Under the pieces are notes generated by a model. The model was not told the DNA's origin and searched no databases. It was given only the letters and a program-made list of their open reading frames with translations. The translations under genes were made by a program, and so were the position numbers. A stretch of DNA of 64,000 nucleotides from Membranipora membranacea. Lineage: Eukaryota > Bryozoa > Gymnolaemata > Cheilostomatida > Membraniporidae. Of this stretch, positions 24,426 to 36,960 are shown piece after piece. The stretch is from contig OU612074.1 in NCBI GenBank assembly GCA_914767715.1, positions 12,138,062-12,202,061 of the forward strand. The letters run 5' to 3'. Position 1 is the first letter of the stretch, and the number at the start of each line of letters is the position of its first letter.

Positions 24426-25495
24426 ACTGGAATTGCCAGCAAGATGTTAACTACTTCTTACTTTTCCAGATTGTTGACTTTCTTCTCAACAATCGGCGTG
24501 GTGACCTCGACCTTGTCTGCAAAACCTGTCTTTCATTGGCTGGTGAGGAAAACTAACAGTAAGAATTCCATGAGAAATTAATCCCGATTAGCATTCATCT
24601 TGATAGTCACTTACCAATTAATAAAATTCCAGAAGTCATATTTAAAAGTGAACAACAAGAACATATGATAAAAAAATTTTTAATTATAACTTTACTAGTA
24701 AAAGAACATTTATTCTAGGGAGTTGTCTCCTTTTTAACAAGGAGAACATAAGACTTCATGATAATCATATCACTCAGTCAACACAGGGAGTTTGGAGTCT
24801 TAGAGTCTGTCCCAGACTCCCTGGTCAACAAGACCTGCTAGCGATGAACTCCATTCATTGCTGCTAGGCTCTTGCTGAAAAATGGCTTGTTGATGGAACT
24901 ATGCACAAATGAGTGAGCGATTTGGGAAAGATTTGGTCCAAGTAAATCTGCAAGACATAACTGGTCTGTCATATTTTTTTTAAATGGCTGTATTCAAATA
25001 GTCAGAAGGGGGTTATCCATCCAGGATACTTGCCTCAACCTTTTTTTTTCTTCCCAAATCTGTCTAGACAGCAAGGCGTGTTTTTTTCAAGTGATTTCAT
25101 CATTGATATTATACTATTATGAAAAATTACTAAATTATTGTTGCTATTGTCAGAGTAGGATTTACATCGATTCGCTTTTTCAGCAGCGTTCAGCCTTTGA
25201 ATGCAACTTTCATTGTATCGTCGTACTTTCAGTCTTGGCTCTGGTTACTTGGGTTGAGTGAACCAACCCATCTAAAAAGAACCATTGAATTGGCAGTTGA
25301 ATTAGCTCATGAAAGCTCATGATTCGTTACTTGATATAAAAATCCTAGGACAAGTATGTTTGCTTTGATAGCACGTGGCTTTTCCAGTATCACCCTTTTC
25401 TCTCGCACTGACTCTAAAAAGGGGAAAATTATGAAAGTGATGATACTTAATTGAATGAGCGGTCGAATTCAGAGTTTCACCATTTGGTATGGCCA
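24426..25495. other. 5' flank of the Y-box gene; no other gene seen
   Basis: This should hold the 5' UTR and promoter of the minus-strand Y-box gene. I see no clear TATA box. The open frame at 24374-24556 on the plus strand is antisense to Y-box exon 1 and is not called. Confidence 0.4.
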
Positions 25496-25567
25496 GCGTC
25501 TATAGCTCAGTGGTAGAGCGCTGGTCTTGTAAACCAGCGGTTCTGGGATCGACCACCAGTGGACTCT
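25496..25567 (+). tRNA. tRNA-Thr(TGT)-like gene, possibly a pseudogene
   Basis: The 72-nt cloverleaf reads: acceptor GCGTCTA with TGGACTC (one C-T mismatch, one wobble), D arm GCTCAGTGGTAGAGC, anticodon arm CTGGT-CTTGTAA-ACCAG with anticodon TGT, and T arm CTGGG-ATCGACC-ACCAG. The D and anticodon arms are perfect. The T loop lacks the normal TTC start, reading ATCGACC, and its closing pair is G-A, which weakens the B box. A TTTT terminator follows at about 25571. It could be a diverged functional gene or a decaying copy. Confidence 0.6.
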
Positions 25568-26519
25568 ACTTTTATCCTCCCATGTGACAATTCCACTATG
25601 CAGACCAGAAAGAACACAATTCTTTATTCCCTAGGGTTGACAATTGGATGTCAACCAATGCATAACGTAAATGCTGCCAGATGTTTAGCAAAATTCAATC
25701 CTGACACAATATGATAAAATGATGAGATTTTCCTCAACAATATCAATACCGTGAATTCTTTTACTGATCCAAGAATTCATATCAGCGCACACCATCATTA
25801 CAAAAGTCAACTAGGCTGTTTTAGTACAGAGACGAAAATCAGCCAATGGCAAATCACGATTAATCTCATTGGTTGATCGGCGAGAAAACTTAAATACTTG
25901 CCACCCTGATAAGAGGTTTGACGCATTTATAGATAATTTTGTTTCTCGCACCAAGTATTTTATCATCTCAAGAAAAGGAAAAAGTTTCATTTGTTTGTAA
26001 ATTGACAACCAAATCTAAGAAGGTGAATATAAAGCAGCACCGCTTTGTTTCTTACTTCCTCATAGACCACCCTATGATGGTATCAACTTATACAACACTA
26101 ATAAAAATGTTGGATCTCAGCTAGATTTTATAGGCACCTGATTGGTCAACAAACACATTTGCCATCACTAATGGTGGATGGCTGGGGAAGAAGATACTCC
26201 CTACATTTGAGAGCTCATATAACATATAGCTACTGGCTAAATGTTTTGATGCCACAACTCCCTATTTAAATTTTTGACTGGTGGCTCCGCTGGGCATATC
26301 CCAGCTGTGTCAGCAGTGGCTTAAGTTTCTTGTCTGTTGTTGCCTCCAACTTTGAGTATTTATTCGGAACATGGTCAAAAAGAGATGCTGTCATGGGGAC
26401 AAGATAGCAGCAAACTTCCTAATGCATAGCACAGTATCTTCATATACTCCACATACATGAGTGGGTGGGAGTATACAGCTGCAAATACCAACAGCGACCA
26501 TGAGGAAAAGTCGGGTAGC

Positions 26520-26526
26520 TATAAAA
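26520..26526 (+). promoter_or_regulatory. Candidate TATA box of small membrane gene A
   Basis: TATAAAA lies 68 bp upstream of the ATG at 26588. A similarly placed TATAAA precedes paralogue B, which supports a real core promoter. Confidence 0.5.
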
Positions 26527-26587
26527 ACTGAACACCGGTATTACTTTGTCCCATTAATTTAGCAGCAAATTACTTGCAGAAACAGAA

Positions 26588-27575
26588 ATGATAGGACAGG
26601 AGAACTTCAAAACTATTTCCAGTGCAACCTATCGCATGGCGCTTTTTACCATTACTCTTTTGACCTGTCTCTTGATTCTGCAGACAGGTTCGGTTCTCTG
26701 GCTATGGCACTCAGGAAGGTTTGAAACCCAAACAGGAAGTAGAACCTGCAAACTTGACAAGGTAGGGAATTCAGGGCAACTACTAGAATTGCAAGGTATA
26801 GTCACTCAACACAATCCGAAGAATGGGCGGTAAAAATAGTGGGGGCCTTAGGGGCTAGCCTGCTATTTCAGCGCCAATTCGCTCTCAGTTTGTTGGCAGG
26901 TGGGGTCATACATGTCAGTGGACTGCATTCGAACCCACAACCTCCAACATTAGCATGAATGGCGCTCAAACCAACTGAGCCACCTCTCACTCCTTTTTTC
27001 TTTAAACAGAACAAGGTCGTGGAATATCAGATAAACAATTCCAGTATAACCTGCTTTTACTATTGCACTTCTCTCCATTTCCAGCAGAATGATGGAGATA
27101 CAATCATACCCATGGCAAACATAAATAAACGATTTATATCTGATAACTTAAAACAGATGTATCTAAACATCCCTAAAAGTCTTCTACATGAACTGGTAAG
27201 TTATGTTCACATTGATTTTTTCTTAACCAAATAGCCTGCTATCCAAAGTGATGAAAATGTTTGGAGGGAGGATGAGTCATCAGTTGACCAGGAGCAGATA
27301 AATCCGAAAACATGCACTGGATTGTGCATCAAATAAATTTTTTAGATACACATACACATGTGTGCCGATATTCGGATTGCATCTAAGCCTCTAACAAGCA
27401 CACATCCTGCTTTGTAATATCCTTGCTTGATGATGCCATTGCATGTCTTGATATTACAGCTGTGCTCATTTTTCTGTAGGCTGTGGATGGACCTCTGATA
27501 CCAGAGCACTCATTGGCCTCTATCATCAACAGCTGCCCTGTTATATGCACTAGCCGCTGCCATGAGGGTGCGTGA
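26588..27575 (+). CDS. Small type II membrane protein with C-terminal C-x3-C-x3-C, member A (126 aa)
   Basis: Three phase-0 exons: 26588-26761 (58 codons, AAG|GTAGGG), 27085-27195 (acceptor CTCTCCATTTCCAG, donor CTG|GTAAGT) and 27480-27575 (acceptor TTTTTCTGTAG). Exon 1 gives a short N-terminus, one helix (~17-41) and LWLWHSGR just outside. Unlike its relatives, A has Gln instead of the intramembrane Glu and lacks the juxtamembrane Cys. Exon 2 has a dibasic site (NINKR) and a LNIPKSLLHEL end matching IVIPRSCARKIGAQL of member C. Exon 3 ends SCPVICTSRCHEGA, containing the C-x3-C-x3-C motif. Basic residues before the helix predict an outside C-terminus. I do not recognise the family. The shared architecture in five places is the main evidence that these short exons are real. 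Confidence 0.7.
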
Positions 27576-27807
27576 TTCCTAGCTACACTACTGGGGGTCT
27601 CAGAAGAGAACTTACCCTAGAAGGGTAAATCATTCTCAGGAGGAAAAGCTTGCCAATTCGAACAAACTTGCAGCAATAGCTTACATAAGGGCTAGCTTAC
27701 ATAATTTCCCTGCATTTATTTTCTATATATTCAATACCCCTCTGCTACCCAAAATTGAGATTTAAAAAACATTAAGACACCCCCTCCCACTAGCTAAACT
27801 TAATGGC

Positions 27808-28191
27808 TGGTGCACATTGTCCCAGACGACCATCCCAGATAGTCATCCCAGTCAATGTGAACATGAAAACGACACATTCCCAGACTGTCTGGGTTCGTCT
27901 TGGACAGTATCGGGAAAGTTCGTAAGCGTCAAACTTTCCCGATGCTGTCCCAGACTGACCCAGACTCGTTTTACATCTGGGTGCTATGTGAACCAAACAT
28001 TTGGATGATCTGGGATCATCTGGGACAATCTGGGACGATCCTAAACAATGTGAACATTATCAAAGCACTATCCCAGACAAAAACCTAATTGCTAGTCTGG
28101 GATTCATTTGACAATGTGAACATAAGACTGGGACCATCTGGGATAAGCATCTGGGATGGCATCCCAATGACATCTGGGACAATATGTACCA
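27808..28191. mobile_element. Foldback element rich in TCTGGGA/CCCAGA motifs
   Basis: The left end TGGTGCACATTGTCCCAGA is the inverted match of the right end TCTGGGACAATATGTACCA (about 19 bp, two mismatches). The interior carries more than ten TCTGGGA-type motifs in both orientations. It also holds a strong internal hairpin near 27903-27950 (ATCGGGAAAGTT/AACTTTCCCGAT). No target duplication was found. It lies just downstream of gene A; the ORFs crossing it are artefacts. Confidence 0.65.
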
Positions 28192-28791
28192 CCCTTTACT
28201 CTAGCTGGCATCTATCCTCTAGTCTATGGCATACAGTAGCTGTAGAATTATCGCTTCAATACTTGAATTGGTTGTCGTCATAATTCCACTTTTCAATTAT
28301 TTATCAGAAATTTTTACTTATTATTTCTATATAATTTATTTGCATTTATAAAATAAATAACGAAAACTCCAATCATCAACTTATTTCATTCTTCACACGC
28401 CATTGACTGAGTATTGATATTTTATATGAGCATACACTGAATTATCTTGTCAAGACTAAAGGGAGGGTGAAAGTATTGGGCCTGTTCCCAGATAACGGAT
28501 TTTAGACACCTATTATCTTCATAACATAATGTCTCATAGCAAATAAATATTATTAAACGCACACATCCTTGGCATCAGCGAATATATAAATCAGTTAATC
28601 TTGTATTGTCAAGCCCTAAAAACTTAAATTTATTTGCTGTAAGCTTTTCCTTTTCTGTCTCAGCCCCCTCACTCTTGTAATCTTTCAACCAGGTGATAAA
28701 TTCAGATTGAGATCCGTATCAGGCTTCTGTGAACGAACACATGTTAACACATGCGGCAATTAATAGCTGATGATTGGTATACAGTCCTGTT

Positions 28792-28797
28792 TATAAA
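28792..28797 (+). promoter_or_regulatory. Candidate TATA box of small membrane gene B
   Basis: TATAAA lies 69 bp upstream of the chosen ATG (28861), almost the same spacing as gene A. Transcription would start near 28820, so the in-frame ATG at 28816 would sit at or before the cap site. This favours 28861 as start. Confidence 0.5.
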
Positions 28798-28860
28798 ATT
28801 TCATTCAAATCCTAAATGCGCTATTCCTATGACCTATCTATAGCTAAACACAGTAGAGAG

Positions 28861-30118
28861 ATGGAGAAGAGCAATACTGAGTCTGTTTCTGATCGCAAAT
28901 ATGGGATAATAAGTGTACTAGTTTCACTGCTTGTTATACTTCTGCTGCTAGAATCTTCATTTCTCCTGTGGCTTGGGTGTACTGACAGGATTACCTTCGA
29001 CATTACAGACAACACCTCAAATGACAGCGTGAATGTAAGATGACTAAATTCATACTTAGATACCATTTGCAGGGTGTAGACAGTCCCCATGAATCATGAA
29101 TACCAACACTAAAAGTAAAAACTGGATGCAATTTTATAATTGTTATGGATCTTCTTAAGTTTCGATCATGTTGCCATTCTCAAACAATCCTTAAACCATA
29201 ATGAGTCACCTTCCCACATAAACCTTCCTATAAACTTGACTGCGGATTGCCACATGACACACAAATTTAACTCAGCGGTATGTTATATATGGGCCATAAA
29301 TGACATAGGCCATAACAATATAAATTTATAATTAAATGAATGCAAAACACTCTCAAACCAAGCCAAGACCTGGAGAACATTTTGAATATACCCCAGTATG
29401 AAACTAGTTTTTTTTTATATCTTAGGACAAGCAAGCTGTACAACAAAAAAGGTCTTTGGTCTCTCAGTTCAGAAGCGAGCTTATCAACGATAACAAACGC
29501 AGATTTGTGCGTGCTGGAGAGCCAACCACATTCATGGACCTCAAGGTGACTGGCGATTCAGAGAATAAGCGTGCTGTCAAAGTTCCAGATGTATATTGAT
29601 GCCAAGATAAGATTTTCCAACTTAGATAAAGAAGAATTGAAAACATCATTTTGTTTGAGAAATGATTTGGTTAGAAATATTATTCAATTTTGCAGACATT
29701 TATGTAGTAATTTGCTTTGTTGTGCAGGTCGAGCATACAGTAAATGTCATTGCGCTAAAAATGTTTCTATCTAAATACCTACCACATGACACATTGAACA
29801 TAAACACACCCTGTAATACAAAGTCATCAATGCTCCAAAAGCGTTGCATAAGAGAAACCACGTCAGATTTTGTAGCAATGCTGTCACCAAGCAGCTATGT
29901 TAGGAGTATGGATCAAAACTGATGCTCGACAGTAGATTGCCAAAACTAAAGCTATTCCCATTCATTTATATTTTTGGTAGCGAAAGGATGACTTTGAATA
30001 TTATAAGCCTGCAAGTATCAGCGACCTGTGTCCGACAGTGTGTGCACCTAGATGCAAACAGAGCTCACCTTTGTGGGAAATGGCTGCCATCCAGACAAGA
30101 GATGGAATGGACAGCTAA
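28861..30118 (+). CDS. Small type II membrane protein with C-terminal C-x3-C-x3-C, member B (~143 aa)
   Basis: Proposed exons, all phase 0: 28861-29034 (58 codons, AAT|GTAAGA), 29426-29545 (40 codons, acceptor TATATCTTAG, donor AAG|GTGACT) and 29981-30118 (45 codons plus TAA, acceptor TATTTTTGGTAG). Exon 1 encodes a charged N-terminus, one helix (~14-37) with Glu31, then W37-L-G-C40-T-D-R43. Exon 2 is basic with KR and KRR sites (QQKRS, NDNKRRF), possible proprotein cleavage sites. Exon 3 carries LCPTVCAPRCK, the C-x3-C-x3-C motif, followed by a longer tail than in A or C. The exon 2 donor is less certain: reading through it gives a stop after 11 more codons. Function unknown. Confidence 0.6.
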
Positions 30119-31342
30119 GGCAGATCTCACTGACATGTCAAAGTGTAATATTTGTCTATATATTAATAATCGGAGCCAAAAACTTTCCAGATAATCGCGT
30201 TATTCAATGTTGATTCTTGTCTATCTTGTATTGCTTGTACTCGGCTTGCATAGCTTTATGAAATAAATAAAAAGTTGATACCTGTAGTTGCCTTTCTCTC
30301 TAAGTATCTCATTACACCCTCTCTGATATAAAATAAATCATTTTACCTCGGTGTTAAACCTGGACGAGTATATTATTAGCAGGAACCATTCACCCATGAT
30401 TCACACATGTTTGAAATAACCGAAATTATTCCCAGCTAGAATTTATCCACAATCTTTAAATTATATAGACTCTCACCTCAGCTCGCCAAATTTAGGTTAA
30501 CATTAACCATATCCAAACTAGCAATTCTATATACTACAGCTATAATTAATTCCTCAAGGAAAGTTTAAGCATCATAGCCCTAGAAACTGTGAAGATTCCA
30601 CATCACAGTTCCATTCTGCGCATGCTCAGCTCTGGGCATGAGCTGATCTCTGCAAAATTGAGCCTCGGAATTCCGAAGCCATCTGATTGGCTACCTGCTC
30701 TGGTGGCACACTCACAAATGCGTGCGGAATTGTTAGAAAGAGTAATCTTCTATTATCACTATTAGCTAAAGTTGACTGGCAATTTATGCAGGGGGTGTCC
30801 TATCTTCCCAGACCAAAATTGCAATTAGAACCCAGACTAAACTCATTGTTCTTGCACATGCGCAAATTCAAGTCACGCATGATACATACTTAGCCTTACG
30901 ACATTCTCTTTGTGGTAATGATAGCCTAGTTTATCAGTGATCTACATGCCCAGTCAGATCACGAGAGTCAGTATGTCACAGTTCAGTACCTCAGTTAGTT
31001 CTACAAATGTATGCTTCTGATACAACAGATACTGCTAATAATTTTTAATTATAACGATTTATACGGCTCTATAGCAAGTTGTCTGCCCTTTATTAATGAA
31101 AAGGCACCTCTGTGCATGATTTTACGCTGAAGAGGCGGCAGGGGAGGGTGACTTTCAGGTGGCTATTTATGACTTAGGTCGTCATTGTATGAGAAATCAC
31201 ATATGGTGGACCCAACATCAACCATAATCAGTTATAACTACAGGATGAGTGATGAGAAAGGACTCAGTTACATCCAATCTATTCACATTACCCCAGAACT
31301 TCAATATAAATTGATAATTACCTGATTTCACATCTAGAACCG

Positions 31343-32566
31343 CTAGAAAATGACAAACCACAAAGACCATCTAGGAAAGAAATCTTCTTGTTTTCTGTGA
31401 TTGGATTGTTGAAGATACTGGTCCTGTTAGAGACTGTGATTTTCATCTGGCTCTTCTGTACGGATAGAATTGTTTTAGATGCGGATCAGAAAATCAATAG
31501 GGAAGTACTTCTAGAAAAGGTGAAAAATTTATAATGTATTCTATTTATAGTATAATGATATCTCTATTCATATTGCAGAATTAAATTTTAGTTCAACTGA
31601 AATTTAATGCTGGACAGTTTATTGTACACCAGCAAAGTCCTAGTAAGTGACATAGGGAGATATATACACCCGTGGTTGCTGGGGGCTCAAACAATCAACT
31701 TGAAAGCTTTTCCAGTGGGACACATGACTCCTGCGGCGACCATCCCCTGGCAGTAAAAAGCAGGCTTGCTCATCGATTGCACCGAAAAAGAATGGGTTGA
31801 TCAATTAACAAGCACTCTTGCTGTTCACTACTGGGAGTCGTGCATTTGCATCCCATTTGCATTTACATGCCAGTGACAGAAACCTTCTAATCCCATTACA
31901 GAGGAACATAATACCTGATGACTTTGACAACAATGAACTAAAAGTCCCTGTTAGAGAATCAAACTCTCCTGAAGTTGTGATTCCTAAAGATTGTGCCACA
32001 AAGATTCTTGCCCAATTAGTAAGTATGCTCACCATAGATCATCTAAGTGGTGGTGGATATGTTGCTTAAATATAGAGAATATCTATACACCTGTCATATT
32101 ATTATAGATTAGATCAAGCCCTCAAACGGACAAATTGTCATGACTAACCCTCCCCCCCCCCCCGCCCTAACAAATCCAATTGTTGTTAGATTGCATGCCT
32201 AGGAGTAGGAGCCAAGAAAAAACTGCCTACCATCATAATATTATCCTCGGCTCCTTACAGCATTCAGTTGGACTAATTCTGATTGGTTTTTATTTCTCAG
32301 TTCTGAACCACTAAAAGCTTTGCAAGGAGGCAAATCCGACTGAAGAGAAATTCGCTCTGAGATATATTAATTGTGCCCTCCCCACTCAAGCGCTTTCTAT
32401 TCTTTACCTCATAAAAATCTCAATTGTTATGTTTTAGATCAAGAGCCGTACCCTACAGGTACAATTCACCAGTTCCGGTATATGTCCTACTGTATGCTTT
32501 TCTGTCTGTGATCCTGCTAAACAGAATCAAAAGATCCAGCAAACAAAAATTCAGCAAAATCAGTGA
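31343..32566 (+). pseudogene. Small type II membrane gene, member C0, start codon lost
   Basis: Closest paralogue of member C. Exons by homology: 31343-31519 (59 codons, LEK|GTGAAA), 31902-32018 (acceptor ATTACAG, donor TTA|GTAAGT) and 32438-32566 (acceptor GTTTTAG, stop TGA). All are open and phase 0. The helix, Glu, WLFCTDR motif, the VVIPKDCATKILAQL segment and the terminal CPTVCFSVC motif are intact. However, the codon matching C's initiator ATG is CTA, the frame upstream runs to a TAA without an ATG, and the only nearby ATG (31350) is out of frame and stops after 16 codons. The RVKR site of C is RNII here. It is either a recent pseudogene or uses an unseen upstream exon for its start. 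Confidence 0.65.
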
Positions 32567-34941
32567 ATAAAGTGGATAAATAATTAAAATAATAATAAAT
32601 AATCAGTCTGGTGACAAGTATAACCATGTAGTAGTTATTTTATTGCAAAATTAATAAAAAATACAACTCAATATACCTTATTTTTTGTTGTTGATATGTA
32701 GATCAAGGTGTGGTCCATTTACATGCATTTGGAGTTGAAAAGCAGAGGGGGAGCAACTCCGAATACAGATCAATATCAGGTCAGGTACGAAGATCAAACT
32801 TGCCCTAGAGGCAAGGTAATAATATCAAAGACCTACTTATATCCACTGCACAGGAACCTCAGCTTACTTAATAGAGTGCCGCTTTCAAACTATGTGTGGG
32901 TACAACTGATGACAACCACTGCCTAACAAATCTACATATTAGGTCCAATGCCCACTCAGTGACTTACGGTGTTTGAGCTTATAAAGTCGAACGTGCTATG
33001 CTATGGCAGTACCATCCCCTTAAGTTCACGAGTTATAACCCTTCTTTCTCTCATAGCGTTAACATCAATCAAATTTCCAGGACAGTGAGACTTGGACGGA
33101 ATTAATCAAAATGGGCACCCAACAGAGCAAACCCCACATGTCCACAACAGGCACCTTGATGTCCATAGAATGAAATGGTACAGAAATGGCTGGAATACAG
33201 GCAGGTGACGAGAAGCCTTCTTTCCCCATTTTTCTTCAAAACAAACATGATGCCCTTTGGGTTCTGGCTAAAGGGTTGGGAAGTATTTTAATGCTGGACT
33301 GCTATTAATAGCCGCCATCAAGACAGGAGCGAAGAAGGCTTCAGATTAGTCAATGATAAGATAAAATATAATAAGATCAGATTGGGGTATAATAAGATCA
33401 GATTGGATTGTTTGTCTGGCCAGACTGGTAATAATTCGATGATAGTGCTGGTTTTGCTATTTTTTTACATTACTTTATCAAATAAAACTAGCGGTTGGAG
33501 TGTAAAAAAAAAAGTCCAAATTGTGGAATTATCGGTTTTTTTTAACTTCATTGGCCTAACTTACGTTCGGTGGGAATGGTTTTTTTCATAATCATGTATC
33601 AAGAAAAGGAGAAATTAAATAATTCCCAAACTTGATGAAAAAAGTGTCATCAGAAAAATGACGCTTGAGTGATTAATGCTTGATTTTTGAACATGAGATA
33701 AATAGTACTTGCAAACGAATGAGCTACAAAATGAGGGATGCTATATAATATAGTAATAATCTGTGTCCCTGACATCGAAACGCAAACGCTAAACGAGTAA
33801 TTTTCAGTCATAACATTTTTTTCGAGCAGTTAAAAGCTGCAGTAAGTTATGTTTTTTCATTTGAAAGTTCAATATCATATGTAATTAAGGAATTTTACAA
33901 CGGCTGATAAAATTTGTTTTTTTTACACTTGTTTTGAATGAAGTCAGCTTTTTAAGTAGATGTAGAATATTATTCTCTAATCTACTGAGTGTTCATAAAT
34001 TGAATGAATAACTGCATAGATTAAGCAAACAAATCTAAATTAAAATTGAAAAAAGTAACCAGGTTGACCGGTGTTTTCTACCCATATCATACTGGGAAAA
34101 AAAATGATAGTTTATTCGTTACTCATTTGCCACGGAATTGGACCAAATTTAACCAAACCACAGCCCTAGCATTTGCACATGCAAAAACAAAATTTATAAA
34201 ATTAACGTGACCATTTTTTTGTCAAGTAACCTGTCCACAAGGGCTGTGAATGGACTAGACACAGGTATCATACCATTCAAAGTTATTTTTTGAGTCAGTG
34301 ACTTGACTCACTATTGGGTCGCGCCTATTAGGGTGAGCAGTAATTATATTAATACACTAATCTTTTCGGGTCTTTTTGAAAATATTCTGTTTCAAAATCA
34401 CAAGACTTACATCAACTTGTTGACGTTACGAATATATGATTAACAACTAAGCGTCCACATGTGGGCAATCAATCGTACAGGAAGACTGGAGTTAAATTCA
34501 CTAATGATTAAAAAAAACAATTGATCATTGACGTTGTTATGTTAATAAACATGGCTTTACATTGAGTAGGTTGGAATTTACAGCTAATTACTACGATATG
34601 AAGCTATGTGGAAATCATATTGATTGGCCTATGATGATTTGCCAAATGTCTCCTGAACGGTTTTTAATCATTGTAGGTTGGTCCAAAACTCCACCCTGTG
34701 GGGAGGGTCTGGTGGGTCATCATTTATTTTGAGTACAACCATATGTATGGCACCATTACAACATCTTTTATCTGTACAAGGAAGTATGGAACATTTATAA
34801 ACAGGGAACAGTGATAAAAAAACTCACACAACCTGATAAGGTTTTGATAGCTCAAATAAAACTGTTAGATGCTTAAAGAAATTTCTAATTAACATACAAT
34901 AATTGATGATCTCTTAGTTTTACTACGACAACTGCTGAAAA
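32567..34941. other. Intergenic, no supported gene
   Basis: Very AT-rich, with a short direct repeat (ATAATAAGATCAGATTGG twice, 33367-33406). The open frame at 32708-32926 shares no family features. A TTATAAA near 34794 is a weak promoter candidate for gene C. Confidence 0.4.
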
Positions 34942-36458
34942 ATGGAGGGAAATAAACCACAAAGAACATTAAGAAAAGAAATCATCCTGTTTTTTGTGAT
35001 CGGTTTGCTGACGATTCTGTTACTGGTGGAAACCTTGACCTCTGCCTGGCTGTTCTGTTCAGATAGAAGTGTTTTAGGCCTGGACCAGAAAACAGATAGA
35101 GAAGTACTTCCAGAAAAGGTATAATAGCATTAGTAAAATATTTATATATATATTTATATTTTTTTCATGTAGCAATTTGGATCAGAAAATAGTCAATCTC
35201 AGAAAGGTATAAATCGTTACATTGTTCATATTATATAGCCTTAGCTGTTAATTGACATTGTATTATATTAATTATGTCATTAATCATTAATTCAAATTCA
35301 ATTTTTTTATATATGGCATTGTATTTTAAAACAGTTAGAACAAAATCTGATAAATCTGTGACTTAATGTACACTCCCCCCCCCCCCAGTTGTATGGTGTT
35401 GTAATAAAGCCCAAATTAATTGGTATTCAGTGAGGATTGGATATGAATTATATTGTCAGCATTGAAGAGTTGAGCATTTATGAGTATCAAAGTGATAACT
35501 CCTGATTCTAGTCTCTAACACATATTAACTATCTTTCTGATAGGGTAGAGCCAGGCTGTGGTCAAAGGTTCAGGCCAGCTAAATTATTGTGATGTAGTAA
35601 TGACCAATGATCTTATTTTACAGAGAGTCAAACGTAGTGAATTCCTCACAGGACCTAAATCTATAGCTAAAGATCTCTACAATGATGAACTTGAAATACA
35701 AGCAGCAGCTGGCCTTACTGGTTATCCTGAAATCGTCATCCCTAGAAGTTGTGCAAGAAAGATAGGTGCTCAACTGGTTAGTGAAACTCACCACTGACAG
35801 ATTTATAATCTATGACTGAACACAACGTTTGCTAAAATTATAACAAAATTTTACACTTCATCCAACAATTAATAAAAGTAAAATATATATTTTCAATTTA
35901 GCTTCTCTGTTTTCTTCCTTTCTAAGCATGGGATATAGCATGATTCTTATTTCTTGTATCAATGTAAGGTACGTTACCTTATTTTTCACAATCAATTTCA
36001 ATCATAGACTTGATTATTAAGTCTATAATCTCGATCCTTTTAGTCTGACAGGTAAATTTTAATGGTCTGCTACGGAAAACATTGTAATTCTAAATGAGCA
36101 TTGCACCCTGTGATAAATAATGAGATTGCAGATTGCAGACTGTATAGCGTATAAAAAACATATCGGTTGAGATTTCCAATCATTTTATATTGTCTATATA
36201 TGTGTCTCTATTCCTGCGCTGATGTGATATATACATACTTTTATTGGCAACCACAGTCATCTCATTAGAAATGTTTTGCATTCAGTGCCAGAAAAATTAA
36301 GCGTTAGGTGAGGCATTTACATATTAAATACCACAATATGTTATGTTTTAATTTTTCAGAAAAAGAGGCCAGATGCTAACAAAGGTACTGCCAGAGCTAA
36401 GTTCACACATATCTGTCACAATGTCTGCATGCCTGTCTGCTACGAGCCAGCTAGATAA
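34942..36458 (+). CDS. Small type II membrane protein with furin site and C-x3-C-x3-C, member C (142 aa)
   Basis: Three phase-0 exons: 34942-35118 (59 codons, AAG|GTATAA), 35624-35776 (51 codons, acceptor TTATTTTACAG, donor CTG|GTTAGT) and 36360-36458 (32 codons plus TAA, acceptor AATTTTTCAG). The N-terminus is basic (NKPQRTLRKE), with one helix (~14-37) carrying Glu30, then W36-L-F-C39-S-D-R42. Exon 2 opens with RVKR (residues 60-63), a textbook R-x-[KR]-R proprotein-convertase site. It continues to PEIVIPRSCARKIGAQL, shared with C0. Exon 3 begins KKR and ends CHNVCMPVCYEPAR. Cleavage at RVKR would free a roughly 79-residue C-terminal product with four Cys (one in exon 2, three in the motif). 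Secretion and cleavage are inference. Confidence 0.75.
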
Positions 36459-36960
36459 GGGAATACACAGTTAATTAAATGCGCTATCATTGCAAATGGT
36501 TAACATATATAATTTTTTTTCTTTCAATTATTTCCAGTCCTGCTTCAGCTAAGCACACCAACTTTCAACGAAATCTTCCCAGCCACTTACTCTTGAAGGC
36601 GACTTTTTTGAATTATGGACAAACTATGGAAAACATCTCTTAAAACTAATTTTTCCAGATTTTTCCAGATTTTAGGGCTGCGCCAACACTAAAATCTTAT
36701 TCCGCTCATATTGTGCAAGTCACTCAAAATTCAAAGAACAATGCTTATATACGTTTGGACGATAACTTTAATAACCAACAAATTATGAATGAGTCTCAAT
36801 TCGATTTCGTTTCAAAATGTTATGCTCAGCCCTAATCATGGGGAAAAGAAAAGAAAATTTTAATTCACTGAGTATTGACAATAAGTACTTTTCCATTAGC
36901 CTTGACCCGCGGCCAAGAAAAGTGGCCGCTTGACAAGGTCTCTTCACCGTCATTTTTGAA

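Noticed and set aside
27790-28283. Four overlapping open frames
   Set aside because: Products of the TCTGGGA foldback element.
28816-28860. Upstream in-frame ATG of member B (adds 15 residues)
   Set aside because: It lies about 20 bp from the TATA box, at or before the expected cap site, and paralogues align to the ATG at 28861.
29571-29922. Open frames between exons 2 and 3 of member B as extra coding exons
   Set aside because: The acceptor at 29728 is plausible, but no donor is seen and no paralogue has such an exon.
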